Part shown: in pieces, positions 34,907-44,268 of the stretch
Position numbering within the stretch: position 1 is the first letter of the stretch
Layout: each line of letters starts with the position of its first letter
Translations under genes and position numbers: made by a program
NCBI RefSeq assembly: GCF_018130215.1
Contig: NZ_JAFCKQ010000050.1
Span: 1-60,255 of the forward strand
Direction of reading: 5' to 3'
Origin: Bradyrhizobium jicamae
GTDB taxonomy: Bacteria; Pseudomonadota; Alphaproteobacteria; Rhizobiales; Xanthobacteraceae
DNA: 60,255 nucleotides
The notes under the pieces: model-generated
What the model was told of the DNA's origin: nothing
What the model saw: only the letters and a program-made list of their open reading frames with translations
The model's database searches: none

Positions 34907-37780
34907 ATGTCGCTGATCCAGGAAATCGATTTCGGCACACCCAAGTCCAAATCCGAGACGATGGTCACGCTGACCATCGACGGCAAGAGCGTCACGGTGC
35001 CCGAGGGCACCTCGATCATGCGCGCGGCCATGGAGTCCGGGACCCAGATCCCGAAGCTGTGCGCGACCGACATGGTCGATGCGTTCGGCTCCTGCCGGCT
35101 CTGCCTGGTCGAGATCGAGGGACGTGCCGGCACGCCCGCCTCCTGCACCACGCCTGTCACGCCGGGCCTCGTCGTGCACACCCAGAGCGAGCGGCTGAAG
35201 ACGCTGCGCAAGGGCGTGATGGAGCTCTACATCTCCGACCATCCGCTGGACTGCCTGACCTGCGCTGCGAACGGCGACTGCGAACTGCAGGACATGGCGG
35301 GTGCGGTCGGTCTGCGCGATGTCCGCTACGGCTATCAGGGCGAGAACCATGTCTTCGCCAAGGCGAATGGTTGCGATAACGACAACTGGATGCCGAAGGA
35401 CGAATCCAATCCCTATTTCACCTACGATCCCTCGAAGTGCATCGTCTGCTCGCGCTGCGTCCGCGCCTGCGAGGAGGTGCAAGGCACCTTCGCGCTGACC
35501 ATCGCCGGCCGCGGCTTCGACAGCCGCGTTTCACCCGGCATGAGCGAAAGCTTCCTCGGCTCCGAATGCGTCTCCTGCGGCGCCTGCGTGCAGGCCTGCC
35601 CGACTGCGACGCTGACCGAGAAATCCGTCATCGAGATCGGCCAGCCCGAGCATTCGGTCGTCACCACCTGCGCCTATTGCGGCGTCGGCTGCGCCTTCAA
35701 GGCCGAGATGCGCGGCGAGGAAGTGGTGCGCATGGTGCCGTGGAAGGACGGCAAGGCCAATCGCGGCCATTCCTGCGTCAAGGGCCGCTTCGCCTGGGGC
35801 TACACCACCCACAAGGAACGCGTCCTGAAGCCGATGATCCGCGAGCGGATCGAGGATCCCTGGCGCGAAGTGTCGTGGGACGAGGCATTCGGCTTCGCCG
35901 CGGCGAAGTTCAAGGGCATCCAGCAGAAATACGGCCGCGACGCGGTCGGCGGCATCACCTCGTCCCGCTGCACCAACGAGGAGACCTACCTGGTGCAGAA
36001 GCTGATCCGCGGCGGCTTCGGCAACAACAATGTCGACACCTGTGCCCGCGTCTGCCATTCGCCGACCGGCTACGGTCTGTCGCAGACCTTCGGCACCTCC
36101 GCCGGCACGCAGGACTTCGATTCGGTCGAAGAGACCGATGTCGTGGTGATCATCGGCGCCAACCCGGCCTCGGCCCACCCGGTGTTCGCCTCGCGGCTGA
36201 AGAAGCGGCTGCGCCAGGGCGCCAGGCTGATCGTGATCGATCCGCGCCGCACCGAGATGGTGGAATCGGCGCATGTGAAGGCGCTGCACCTGCCGCTGAT
36301 GCCTGGCACCAACGTCGCCGTGCTGACGGCGCTGGCGCACGTCATCGTCACCGAAGGCCTCGTCAACGAGACCTTCGTGCGCGAGCGCTGCGACTGGAAC
36401 GAGTTCGAGGACTGGGCGACGTTCGTCGCCGATCCCGGGAACAGCCCGGAGGCAACCGCGCTTCAGACCGGCGTCGATCCGAAGGTGCTGCGCGAGGCGG
36501 CACGGATCTATGCCACCGGCGGCAACGGCGCGATCTATTACGGGCTCGGCGTCACCGAGCACAGCCAGGGCTCGACCACGGTGATCGCGATCGCCAACCT
36601 CGCGATGGCGACCGGCAATATCGGCCGCAACGGCGTCGGCGTGAACCCGCTGCGCGGCCAGAACAACGTTCAGGGTTCGTGCGACATGGGCTCGTTCCCG
36701 CACGAGCTGCCCGGCTATCGCCACATCGCGGGCGATGCGGTGCGCGAGCAGTTCGAGGCGATGTGGAACGTCAAGCTCAACAAGGAGCCGGGCCTGCGCA
36801 TCCCCAACATGTTCGATGCCGCGATCGAGGGCACCTTCATGGGGCTCTACGTACAGGGCGAGGACATCCTGCAATCCGATCCGAACACCAAGCATGTGGT
36901 GGCGGCGCTGTCGGCGATGGAATGCGTCATCGTCCACGACCTCTTCCTGAACGAGACCGCGAACTACGCCCACGTCTTCCTGCCCGGCTCGACCTTCCTG
37001 GAGAAGGATGGTACGTTCACCAACGCCGAGCGCCGCATCCAGCTCGTTCGCAAGGTGATGTCGCCGCGCAACGGCTATGCCGACTGGGAAGTGACGATCC
37101 TGCTCGCCAAGGCGATGGGCTTCGAGATGCACTACAACCATCCGTCCGAAATCATGGACGAGATCGCGGCGCTGACGCCGACCTTCGCCGGCGTTTCCTA
37201 TGCCAGGCTCGAGGAGCTCGGCTCGGTGCAGTGGCCGTGCAACGAGAAGGCCTCTGAGGGCACGCCGGTGATGCACATCGGAGGCTTCGTGCGCGGCAAG
37301 GGCAAGTTCATCATCACCGAATATGTCGCGACCGACGAGCGCACCGGCCCGCGCTACCCACTGCTGCTGACGACCGGGCGCATTCTCAGCCAGTACAATG
37401 TCGGTGCGCAGACCCGCCGCACCGAGAACGTGGTCTGGCACGCGGAGGACCGGCTGGAGATCCATCCGCATGATGCCGAGCAGCGCGGCGTGCGCGACGG
37501 CGACTGGGTGCGGCTGGCAAGCCGTGCCGGCGAGACGACGCTGCGTGCAGAGATCACCGACCGCGTCGCGCCGGGCGTCGTCTATACCACCTTCCACCAC
37601 CCGGATACGCAGGCCAACGTCATCACCACCGACTTCTCCGACTGGGCCACCAATTGTCCGGAGTACAAGGTCACCGCCGTGCAGATCTCGCGATCGAACG
37701 GTCCGACCGACTGGCAGAAGGCCTATGACGAGCAGGCCCGCCACTCCCGCCGCATCCTGCCGGCGGAAGCTGCGGAGTGA
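34907..37780 (+). CDS. fdsA: NAD-dependent formate dehydrogenase, catalytic alpha subunit (Mo-bis-MGD)
   Basis: 957 residues from ATG 34907 (GAGGAG at 34896-34901). Order: an N-terminal NuoG-like [2Fe-2S] ferredoxin domain (CATDMVDAFGSCRLCLVEIE), a His-ligated and further [4Fe-4S] clusters (DHPLDCLTCAANGDCELQDM, PSKCIVCSRCVRACEEVQGT, CVSCGACVQACPTATL), then TCAYCGVGCAFKAEM for the cluster near molybdenum. The catalytic cysteine lies in DTCARVCHSPTG at about residue 383. The Mo-bis-MGD domain follows to the C-terminus. No selenocysteine codon is needed. It oxidises formate to CO2 in the cytoplasm. Confidence 0.96.
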   Translation: MSLIQEIDFGTPKSKSETMVTLTIDGKSVTVPEGTSIMRAAMESGTQIPKLCATDMVDAFGSCRLCLVEIEGRAGTPASCTTPVTPGLVVHTQSERLKTLRKGVMELYISDHPLDCLTCAANGDCELQDMAGAVGLRDVRYGYQGENHVFAKANGCDNDNWMPKDESNPYFTYDPSKCIVCSRCVRACEEVQGTFALTIAGRGFDSRVSPGMSESFLGSECVSCGACVQACPTATLTEKSVIEIGQPEHSVVTTCAYCGVGCAFKAEMRGEEVVRMVPWKDGKANRGHSCVKGRFAWGYTTHKERVLKPMIRERIEDPWREVSWDEAFGFAAAKFKGIQQKYGRDAVGGITSSRCTNEETYLVQKLIRGGFGNNNVDTCARVCHSPTGYGLSQTFGTSAGTQDFDSVEETDVVVIIGANPASAHPVFASRLKKRLRQGARLIVIDPRRTEMVESAHVKALHLPLMPGTNVAVLTALAHVIVTEGLVNETFVRERCDWNEFEDWATFVADPGNSPEATALQTGVDPKVLREAARIYATGGNGAIYYGLGVTEHSQGSTTVIAIANLAMATGNIGRNGVGVNPLRGQNNVQGSCDMGSFPHELPGYRHIAGDAVREQFEAMWNVKLNKEPGLRIPNMFDAAIEGTFMGLYVQGEDILQSDPNTKHVVAALSAMECVIVHDLFLNETANYAHVFLPGSTFLEKDGTFTNAERRIQLVRKVMSPRNGYADWEVTILLAKAMGFEMHYNHPSEIMDEIAALTPTFAGVSYARLEELGSVQWPCNEKASEGTPVMHIGGFVRGKGKFIITEYVATDERTGPRYPLLLTTGRILSQYNVGAQTRRTENVVWHAEDRLEIHPHDAEQRGVRDGDWVRLASRAGETTLRAEITDRVAPGVVYTTFHHPDTQANVITTDFSDWATNCPEYKVTAVQISRSNGPTDWQKAYDEQARHSRRILPAEAAE

Positions 37781-37782
37781 CG

Positions 37783-38619
37783 ATGCGCGATCCCGTCCAC
37801 AAGGCGAACCGGAAGATCTGGCGCGACGGCGCGTTCAGCGAAGGCACGCGCCTGATCCCGGAGGAGACCGCACTGGCGCTGACCTACAATGGCGGCACCT
37901 ATGCCGTCATGATGGGCACGCCGGAGGACCTCAGCGATTTTGCCATCGGCTTCAGCCTGAACGAGGGCATCGTGCAATCGGCTGACGAGATCGAGACGCT
38001 CGACATCGTCGAGCTCGACGACGGCATCGAGCTCAGGATGTGGCTCAGGCCCGACAAGGCCGCGCTGATCGCCGAGCGGCGCCGACACATTGCCGGTCCA
38101 ACCGGCTGCGGCATTTGCGGTATCGACTCGATCGCCGAAGCGGTGCGGCCGGCTGCGCTGGTGCCGGAGGGCCGCTCCTTTTCGCCACGCGAGATCATGA
38201 CTGCGATCGCCGCCGTCGCGCCGCTGCAGGAGATCAATCACCAGACCCGCGCCGTGCATGCAGCTGCGTTCTGGACCAGGACAGCCGGCATCGTTGCCCT
38301 GCGCGAGGACGTCGGCCGCCACAACGCGCTCGACAAGCTCGCCGGCGCACTGGCGCGCGACAAGGTCGCAGCCGGCGACGGCATGGTGCTGCTGACCAGC
38401 CGCGTCTCGGTCGAGATGGTGCAGAAGACCGCCGCGATCGGTGCGCCGCTGATGGTTGCGGTATCGGCTCCGACCGCGCTCGCGATCAAGACGGCGGAGG
38501 CCGCCGGCATCACGCTCGCCGCGATCGCACGAGCAGATGGATTTGAAGTCTTCACGCATCCGGAACGCATCGCAGCCACCATGGTTGCCAGGGAGTCTGT
38601 CTATGTCGTCGTCGCCTGA
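37783..38619 (+). CDS. fdhD: Formate dehydrogenase sulfurtransferase/accessory protein
   Basis: ATG 37783 is preceded by CGGAG at 37773-37777; an in-frame GTG at 37777 overlaps the fdsA stop. The 278-residue product has PEETALALTYNGGTYAVMMG, TPEDLSDFAIGFSLNEGIV, and PTGCGICGIDSIAEA with the conserved C-x2-C loop. DVGRHNALDKLAGALAR and LTSRVSVEMVQKTAAIGAPL are FdhD family blocks. It delivers sulfur from a cysteine desulfurase to the bis-MGD cofactor and is needed for FdsA activity. In Rhodobacter capsulatus the homologue is called FdsC. Confidence 0.94.
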   Translation: MRDPVHKANRKIWRDGAFSEGTRLIPEETALALTYNGGTYAVMMGTPEDLSDFAIGFSLNEGIVQSADEIETLDIVELDDGIELRMWLRPDKAALIAERRRHIAGPTGCGICGIDSIAEAVRPAALVPEGRSFSPREIMTAIAAVAPLQEINHQTRAVHAAAFWTRTAGIVALREDVGRHNALDKLAGALARDKVAAGDGMVLLTSRVSVEMVQKTAAIGAPLMVAVSAPTALAIKTAEAAGITLAAIARADGFEVFTHPERIAATMVARESVYVVVA

Positions 38620-38824
38620 CAAGCTGGTGTATATGGCGAACCAGATCGGAAAATTCTTCCAGAGCCAGGGCCAAGACCGCGCCGTTCAGGGCATCTCCGA
38701 GCACATCTGGAAGTTCTGGGATCCCCGGATGCGAAAGCAGATCTTCGCCCATCTCGACGCCGGCGGCACCGGGCTCGACCCTTACGTTCTCGATGCGCTG
38801 CAGAAGCTGAAGCAGCAGGCGTAG
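38603..38824 (+). CDS. fdsD: Formate dehydrogenase delta subunit
   Basis: 73 residues from ATG 38603, with GGGAG at 38591-38595; the gene overlaps the end of fdhD by 17 bases. MSSSPDKLVYMANQIGKFFQ, SQGQDRAVQGISEHIWKFWD and PRMRKQIFAHLDAGGTGLDP match the FdsD family. The subunit assists assembly or stability of the Fds complex. It ends the operon, 4 bases from the convergent glnE stop. Confidence 0.93.
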   Translation: MSSSPDKLVYMANQIGKFFQSQGQDRAVQGISEHIWKFWDPRMRKQIFAHLDAGGTGLDPYVLDALQKLKQQA

Positions 38825-38828
38825 AAAT

Positions 38829-41792
38829 CTAGCTGCCACCCATGATCGCGTTGAAGACGCGACGCACCTCGCCTTGCGTCTCGCGCAGGCGGGCTTCCAG
38901 CGTCGAAAAATCCGGCGTGTCGGCTGCGCGCGCCATCACGCGCAGCAGGTCTTCGCCGGCATTGTCCGGATTGAACTTGCCGATCACGCAAAGCCGCAGC
39001 ACCTGCGTCAGGTCGTGATAGAGCCGCGCGGCCGAGCGCAGGATCTCGGCCTCGGATTGGCCGAGCAGACCGAGCCTGGCCGCATTGTCGAGCACCTGCA
39101 GCGTCGAGACGCTGAGGATCTCGGGCTTCGCCGCCGCGTGCGCGAGCTGGAGATATTGTGCAATGAAGTCGATGTCGACCAGCCCGCCCGCGGCAAGCTT
39201 GAGGTTCCAGACGTCGTCCTCGCCCTTCTCCAGTGCGATTGCGCGTCGCATGTCGGCGACGTCGGCCGCCGTCCCCGCCGCATCGCGCGGCCGCGTCAGC
39301 ACGGTTCGGATGATCTCCTCGACCCTGGCGCGGAACTCCGGTGACGCCGAAATCACGCGCGCGCGCGTCAGCGCCATGTGCTCCCACGTCCAGGCTTCGC
39401 GCTCCTGGTAATCGGCAAACGAGTCGATGCGCGAGGCGAGCGGCCCGGCGCGGCCCGACGGGCGCAGCCGCATGTCGACCTCATAGAGCACGCCGTAATT
39501 GGTGCGCGTCGTGAAGGCGCTGATCAGGCGCTGGGTGAAACGGGCAAAATATTGCGCGCCGTGCAGCGAGCGCTCGCCGTCGGAATCCGGCGCGTCCTGG
39601 TCGTAGTCGTAGAGCAGGATCAGGTCGAGGTCGGAGGACGCGGTCATTTCGCGGCTGCCGAGCCGGCCCATGGCGATGATCGCCGTCTCCTGCTGCCTGA
39701 TGCGGCCATATTGCGCGGCGAACTGGTCAGTGACGAGGCCATGCACGGTGTGCACGATGCCCTCGGCGACGTCGGCAAAGGCCGTGCTCGCATGCTGCGC
39801 CGAGACGGTGCCGGAGAGGATCCGCGTGCCGATCAGGAACAGGCTCTCCTGCCCGAACAGCCGGAGGCGATCGAGGAAATCCTCGTAGGAGGAGGCATCC
39901 TGCAGCGTGGCGGCGAGCCGCTCGGACAGTTCCTTCTTGTCCGGCATCGCGCCGAAGAAGCGCGGGTCGATCAGGCCGTCCATGATCTGCGGCTGGCGCG
40001 CCAGCATATCGCCGAGCCGCGGCGCAGCGCCGAGGATCAGCGCTACCAGCGCAACGAGGTCGCGGTTCTGGCTGAGCAGCGAGATCAGCCGCCCGCCGCG
40101 CTGCACCGCGCCGAGGAAGCGGTCGAATGCCACCACCGCATCGTCGGGTTCCTCGGCATGCGCGAGGCCATCGATCAGGCCGGGAATGAACTCCAGGAAC
40201 GCCGCGCGCGTCGCCTCGACACGGAGCGCGCGGTAGTCGCCATCGATCCACTGCCGAACAGCGGAGGCGACCGCGACCGGCTTCTTGAAACCGAGATTGG
40301 CGAGATGCTCGAGCAGGCGCTGATCCTCAGGGCCGGCGCCATAGTTGATCTCCGGCAGTCTTGCGGTCCCGGTCGGATCGTCGCCCTCGAACAGCTTGCC
40401 ATAGTGGCTCTGCACGATCTTGAGATGGCCGAGCAGATCCGTGGCGAAAGCCTCGCGACTGGCGTAGCCGAAGAATTGCGCAAATCGCTCGACCGCCTCG
40501 GCCTCGTCGGGCAGCGAATGGGTCTGCTCGTCGGCGATCATCTGCAGGCGATGCTCGACGCGACGCAGGAACTCGTAGGCACGGGTCAGTTCGTCGCGCG
40601 CCTCGTAAGTGATCCAGTTGCTGTCGGCGAGCACATTCAATGCCTCCAGCGTCGGCCGCACGCGCAATTCCGGATGCCGGCCGCCGGCGATCAGTTGCTG
40701 GGTCTGGGCGAAGAATTCGATCTCGCGGATGCCGCCGCGCCCAACCTTGACGTTATGTCCCTCGACCGAGATCTCGCTCTGGCCGCGGTAGGTCTGCATC
40801 TGCCGCTTCATGTCGTGGACATCGGCCAGCGCCGCGAAATCCAGATGCTTGCGCCAGACGAATGGCGCGAGCTCGGCGACCAGCGCGTCGCCTGCCTTCG
40901 GGTCGCCGGCGCAGGGCCGCGCCTTGATCATCGCGGCGCGTTCCCAGGTGCGCCCCTCGCGTTCGTAGTAGTGGAGCGCGGCATCGGTGGAGATCGCGAC
41001 CTGGGTCGATGCCGGGTCGGGCCGCAGCCGCAGGTCGACCCGGAACACGTAGCCCTCGCCCGAGCGCTGCTGCAGCGTCCGCGCCATCGCCTGCGTGAGG
41101 CGGACGAAAAACGGCTGCGGCTCGATGTCCTCGACCAGCGAGGTCGCCGCAGGGTCGAAAAACACGATCAGGTCGATGTCGCTGGAGTAGTTCAACTCAC
41201 CAGCGCCCATCTTGCCCATCGCGAGCACGATCAGGCCCGAGCCATCCTCGGGATGTTCCGGCACGGCGGCGGTCATACGGCCGCGCGCCACCTCCTGCCG
41301 CAGCAGATAGCGCAGCGCAGACTGCACGGACGCGACGGCGACGTCGGTCAGCGCCGCCGTGACCCGCATCACCGGCCAGACGCCGCCGATGTCGCACAGC
41401 GCGATCATCAGCGCCGCCTCCGCCTTCATGCGGCGGAGCAGATGCATGACGTCGGCCTCGCTGCCGGCGGCGAATACCGCGCGCGAGGTGTCGTCGATCA
41501 AGGCGGCGAGATGCGACTCCGGGTCGCATGACAGGATCCGGATCAACCGCGCTGCGTCAGCGCGCGCCAGCTCGAGCAAATAGGGCGAGAACTCGGCAAT
41601 GCCGCGCAGGATGTCCCTGGCGAACGGATGGGCCAGCAGCGCCTCGAGCGCGGCCGATTGTGCCGGCTCGAGCTCGGCGAACCAGTCTGTCAGGCACTTT
41701 TCTGCGGATGCGGAAGCGGCGACACACGGTCCGTCCGCGAACCGCGCGGCCAGACGATGTCGATCCGCGTTTCCCGGCGCGGCGGCGTTCAT
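38829..41792 (-). CDS. glnE: Glutamine synthetase adenylyltransferase/deadenylase
   Basis: 987 residues, the usual full length. It has two nucleotidyltransferase halves: the N-terminal adenylyl-removing half with GELNYSSDIDLIVFFDPAAT and VDLRLRPDPASTQVAISTDA, and the C-terminal adenylylating half with SREMTASSDLDLILLYDYDQ and VDMRLRPSGRAGPLASRIDS. It controls glutamine synthetase by AMP transfer to a tyrosine in response to PII and glutamine. Its start overlaps the stop of the sensor kinase gene (ATGA at 41789-41792), so it is translationally coupled to that two-component system. It is the last gene of the long leftward block. Confidence 0.97.
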   Translation of the reverse strand: MNAAAPGNADRHRLAARFADGPCVAASASAEKCLTDWFAELEPAQSAALEALLAHPFARDILRGIAEFSPYLLELARADAARLIRILSCDPESHLAALIDDTSRAVFAAGSEADVMHLLRRMKAEAALMIALCDIGGVWPVMRVTAALTDVAVASVQSALRYLLRQEVARGRMTAAVPEHPEDGSGLIVLAMGKMGAGELNYSSDIDLIVFFDPAATSLVEDIEPQPFFVRLTQAMARTLQQRSGEGYVFRVDLRLRPDPASTQVAISTDAALHYYEREGRTWERAAMIKARPCAGDPKAGDALVAELAPFVWRKHLDFAALADVHDMKRQMQTYRGQSEISVEGHNVKVGRGGIREIEFFAQTQQLIAGGRHPELRVRPTLEALNVLADSNWITYEARDELTRAYEFLRRVEHRLQMIADEQTHSLPDEAEAVERFAQFFGYASREAFATDLLGHLKIVQSHYGKLFEGDDPTGTARLPEINYGAGPEDQRLLEHLANLGFKKPVAVASAVRQWIDGDYRALRVEATRAAFLEFIPGLIDGLAHAEEPDDAVVAFDRFLGAVQRGGRLISLLSQNRDLVALVALILGAAPRLGDMLARQPQIMDGLIDPRFFGAMPDKKELSERLAATLQDASSYEDFLDRLRLFGQESLFLIGTRILSGTVSAQHASTAFADVAEGIVHTVHGLVTDQFAAQYGRIRQQETAIIAMGRLGSREMTASSDLDLILLYDYDQDAPDSDGERSLHGAQYFARFTQRLISAFTTRTNYGVLYEVDMRLRPSGRAGPLASRIDSFADYQEREAWTWEHMALTRARVISASPEFRARVEEIIRTVLTRPRDAAGTAADVADMRRAIALEKGEDDVWNLKLAAGGLVDIDFIAQYLQLAHAAAKPEILSVSTLQVLDNAARLGLLGQSEAEILRSAARLYHDLTQVLRLCVIGKFNPDNAGEDLLRVMARAADTPDFSTLEARLRETQGEVRRVFNAIMGGS

Positions 41793-43243
41793 GCCGCCTT
41801 CTGTGGCACATCCTGCGTTTGGGCCGCAAGCCTGTCACTGCCGCCCGCGCGCGCCGGCAGCGCCAGCGTCGCGACCAGGCCCGGATGCGAATCGCCAAGC
41901 CGAAGCTCGCCGCCATGGAGCGTGGCGACCGCCGAGGCCAGGCTGAGGCCGAGACCGGAGCCGGGCAAGGTCCGGCTTGCCTCGAGCCGGACGAAGCGCT
42001 CAACGGCATGCTTGCGGTCGCCTTCGGGGATGCCGGGGCCGTGGTCGGTGACGCTGAGCAGGACTTGGCTGCCCTCGCGCCGCGCCTCGATCAGGATTTC
42101 TCGCGCGGCGGCATTCAAGGGCTGCAGGGTGGCGTTGGGCTTGCCGTATTTGATCGCATTCTCCACCAGGTTGGCGAGCGCCTGACTGATCAATTCGCGG
42201 TTGCCGTGGATCGGCGCCGGCGCCGCCTTGACCCGCAGCGTCATGTCATCGTCCTCGGCGAGCGGCTCATAGAGCTCGTGGATGCCGTTGGCGACGTCGG
42301 CGGCATCGAAATCGTCCATGTTGCCGCGCGCCTGTCCGGACTCGGCGCGCGCGATCATCAGCAGCGCGTTGAAGGTGCGGATCAGGCCGTCGGATTCCTC
42401 GATCGTCCGCTCCAGCGCCGCGCGATAGTCGGCCTCGCAACCGGACCTCGCCAACGCCTCCTCGGCGCGATTGCGCAAGCGTGTCAGCGGCGTCTTGAGG
42501 TCGTGGGCGATGTTGTCGGAAACCTCCTTCAGCCCCACCATCAGCGCCTCGATGCGCTCGAGCATGGCGTTGAGGTTTTCCGCGAGGCGGTCGAGCTCGT
42601 CGCCGCTGCGGCCGACCGGCAACCGGCCGGAGAGATCGCCGGCCATGATGCGCTTCGTGGTGCCGGTCATGGCGTCGATCCGGCGCAAGACGCGGCGCGC
42701 GACGAAGATGCCGCCGCCGATGCCGAGCACGACGACGACGAGGATCGACCATTGCGCGGCCTTGGCGACGATCCCGAACAGCCGGCGCCGCTCCTCGAGG
42801 TCGCGCCCGACCAGCAGGCGAAAGCCGTTGCTCATCTCGGTGACGCGTACCAGCGCGCGGTGGTCGGTATTGTCGTTGTCGTCGAGCCGCCGGTAAGCGG
42901 TCTCCGCCCAGCCCTGGATGCCCATGACGCCCGGAGCCAGCGAGCCGACATTGCCGGCAAGCGCCTGCCCGTTCGGCTCCGTCAGCAGATAGAGGTTGGC
43001 ACCCGGCCGCAGCGCGCGGTTGCCCATGGTGCCCAACAGGCCGCGCAGGCCGCGACGGTCATAGATGCTGGTGATCTCGCCGATCTCGGCATTCACCGTC
43101 GTCGTGATCTGCTCGGTGATCAGCCGCCGCGTGTTCCAGGCGAAATAGGCCAGCAGCGAGGCCGCAAACAGGGCGAACAAAAACAGATACACCAGCGTCA
43201 GCCGGAACGCCGTGGTGCGGATCAGTTTGCCGAATGCCGTCAC
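41789..43243 (-). CDS. Sensor histidine kinase (OmpR-partner class)
   Basis: 484 residues. Transmembrane segments lie at about 15-36 and 163-183 around a periplasmic sensor of about 125 residues; HAMP at about 183-235; HisKA with VSDNIAHDLKTPLTRLRNRA (His247). HATPase motifs are LANLVENAIKYG, VTDHGPGIPEG and LPGSGLGLSLASAVA. It follows the response regulator gene by 3 bases and overlaps glnE by 4, so all three are read from one mRNA. The signal is unknown; proximity to degP and cytochrome maturation suggests an envelope or redox signal. Confidence 0.93.
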   Translation of the reverse strand: MTAFGKLIRTTAFRLTLVYLFLFALFAASLLAYFAWNTRRLITEQITTTVNAEIGEITSIYDRRGLRGLLGTMGNRALRPGANLYLLTEPNGQALAGNVGSLAPGVMGIQGWAETAYRRLDDNDNTDHRALVRVTEMSNGFRLLVGRDLEERRRLFGIVAKAAQWSILVVVVLGIGGGIFVARRVLRRIDAMTGTTKRIMAGDLSGRLPVGRSGDELDRLAENLNAMLERIEALMVGLKEVSDNIAHDLKTPLTRLRNRAEEALARSGCEADYRAALERTIEESDGLIRTFNALLMIARAESGQARGNMDDFDAADVANGIHELYEPLAEDDDMTLRVKAAPAPIHGNRELISQALANLVENAIKYGKPNATLQPLNAAAREILIEARREGSQVLLSVTDHGPGIPEGDRKHAVERFVRLEASRTLPGSGLGLSLASAVATLHGGELRLGDSHPGLVATLALPARAGGSDRLAAQTQDVPQKAA

Positions 43244-43246
43244 GGT

Positions 43247-43927
43247 CTACCTGATACCATCCCTGATCATGTACCCCGCGCCGCGGATCGTGTGCAGCAG
43301 GGGCCGCTCGAACCCCTTGTCGATCTTGGAGCGCAGCCGCGAGATGTGAACGTCGATGACATTGGTCTGCGGATCGAAATGATAGTCCCAGACGTTCTCC
43401 AGCAGCATGGTACGCGTCACCACCTGCCCGGCATGCTTCATGAGGTATTCGAGCAGGCGGAACTCGCGCGGCTGCAGAGTCAGCTCGTCCTTGCCGCGGG
43501 CGACGCGATGCGAGAGACGGTCGAGCTCGAGATCGCCGACCCGGTAGGTGGTCTCCTCGGCCGGGCCGACATTGCGGCGCGAAAGCACCTCGACGCGCGC
43601 GAGCAGCTCGGCAAACGAATACGGCTTCGGGAGATAATCGTCGCCGCCGGCCCGCAGGCCCTTGATGCGATCGTCGACCTGGCCGAGCGCTGAAAGGATC
43701 AGGACCGGCGTCCGGTTGCCCTTGTCGCGCAGGCTGCCGATCAGTGACAGGCCGTCGCGCTTCGGCAGCATGCGGTCTACGACCAGCACGTCGTAATCGC
43801 CGCTGTCCGCCAACGAGAGGCCTTCCTCGCCGTCGGATGCGAGATCGGCGACATATCCGACTTCCCGGAACGCCTTGACCAGATAGTCGGCGGATTCGCG
43901 GTCATCTTCGATGATCAGGATGCGCAT
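43247..43927 (-). CDS. OmpR/PhoB-family response regulator
   Basis: 226 residues from ATG 43927, MRILIIEDDRESADYLVKAF. The receiver domain has the acidic pair DD, phospho-acceptor Asp51 (VLVVDRMLPK) and Lys in DDYLPKPYSF; the C-terminal winged helix has TLQPREFRLLEYLMKHAGQV and TRTMLLENVWDYHFDPQTNV, then IDVHISRLRSKI. A GTG start at 43948 is an alternative. Together with the kinase downstream it forms a two-component pair. Genes it controls are not evident; degP upstream is an attractive candidate. Confidence 0.93.
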   Translation of the reverse strand: MRILIIEDDRESADYLVKAFREVGYVADLASDGEEGLSLADSGDYDVLVVDRMLPKRDGLSLIGSLRDKGNRTPVLILSALGQVDDRIKGLRAGGDDYLPKPYSFAELLARVEVLSRRNVGPAEETTYRVGDLELDRLSHRVARGKDELTLQPREFRLLEYLMKHAGQVVTRTMLLENVWDYHFDPQTNVIDVHISRLRSKIDKGFERPLLHTIRGAGYMIRDGIR

Positions 43928-44046
43928 TTGCGGGGCGGTTGCGGTCACGGAAATAGGCCTTCTCTCACCATGGCGCGGCCGGCCTGCACATGCAAGACGA
44001 CCGCTCATAATCTCGGATGGGTGCTGCAGCAGGGTCAGTCCGGACC

Positions 44047-44079
44047 AGCTTCCACCGCACATCACGTGCGGTGGAAGCT
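44047..44079. repeat. 14-bp-arm inverted repeat upstream of the response regulator gene
   Basis: AGCTTCCACCGCAC (44047-44060) pairs perfectly with GTGCGGTGGAAGCT (44066-44079) around five bases. There is no T run on either side, so it may be an mRNA stabiliser, a recombination relic or a protein site rather than a terminator. Its arms resemble those of the neighbouring terminator. Confidence 0.6.
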
Positions 44080-44100
44080 TTGCCGGCATCACGCGGCGGT

Positions 44101-44139
44101 GAAAAAAGTGGGCGGTGAAGCTGGGGGACTTCACCGCCC
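44101..44139 (-). terminator. Rho-independent terminator downstream of degP
   Basis: On the minus strand GGGCGGTGAAG and CTTCACCGCCC (44110-44120 and 44129-44139 in plus coordinates) form an 11-bp stem followed by AC and a run of six T. It lies 130 bases past the degP stop, so it separates degP from the two-component genes. Confidence 0.75.
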
Positions 44140-44268
44140 TGAGCCCTTCCGACGGAGGGGGGCGTATTCCATCGAAAGGTACCAAAGGGAGCGAGCAAAG
44201 GGCCCGCCCCCAGGAAAGCGCCGTCGGCGGGGGCGACTGATGCCGGCGACACTTCCCAACTCATATAG

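Larger units (their letters stand above)
43928..44268. other. Hairpin-rich intergenic region between degP and the response regulator gene
   Basis: Contains two long inverted repeats, listed separately (44047-44079 and 44101-44139), with related arms. No coding sequence is likely. Confidence 0.6.

Noticed and set aside
35531..37744. 737-codon leftward open frame
   Set aside because: Antisense to fdsA, whose iron-sulfur and molybdenum motifs are unmistakable.
39378..43693. 717- and 721-codon rightward open frames
   Set aside because: Antisense to glnE and the two-component genes; no ribosome sites or domains.
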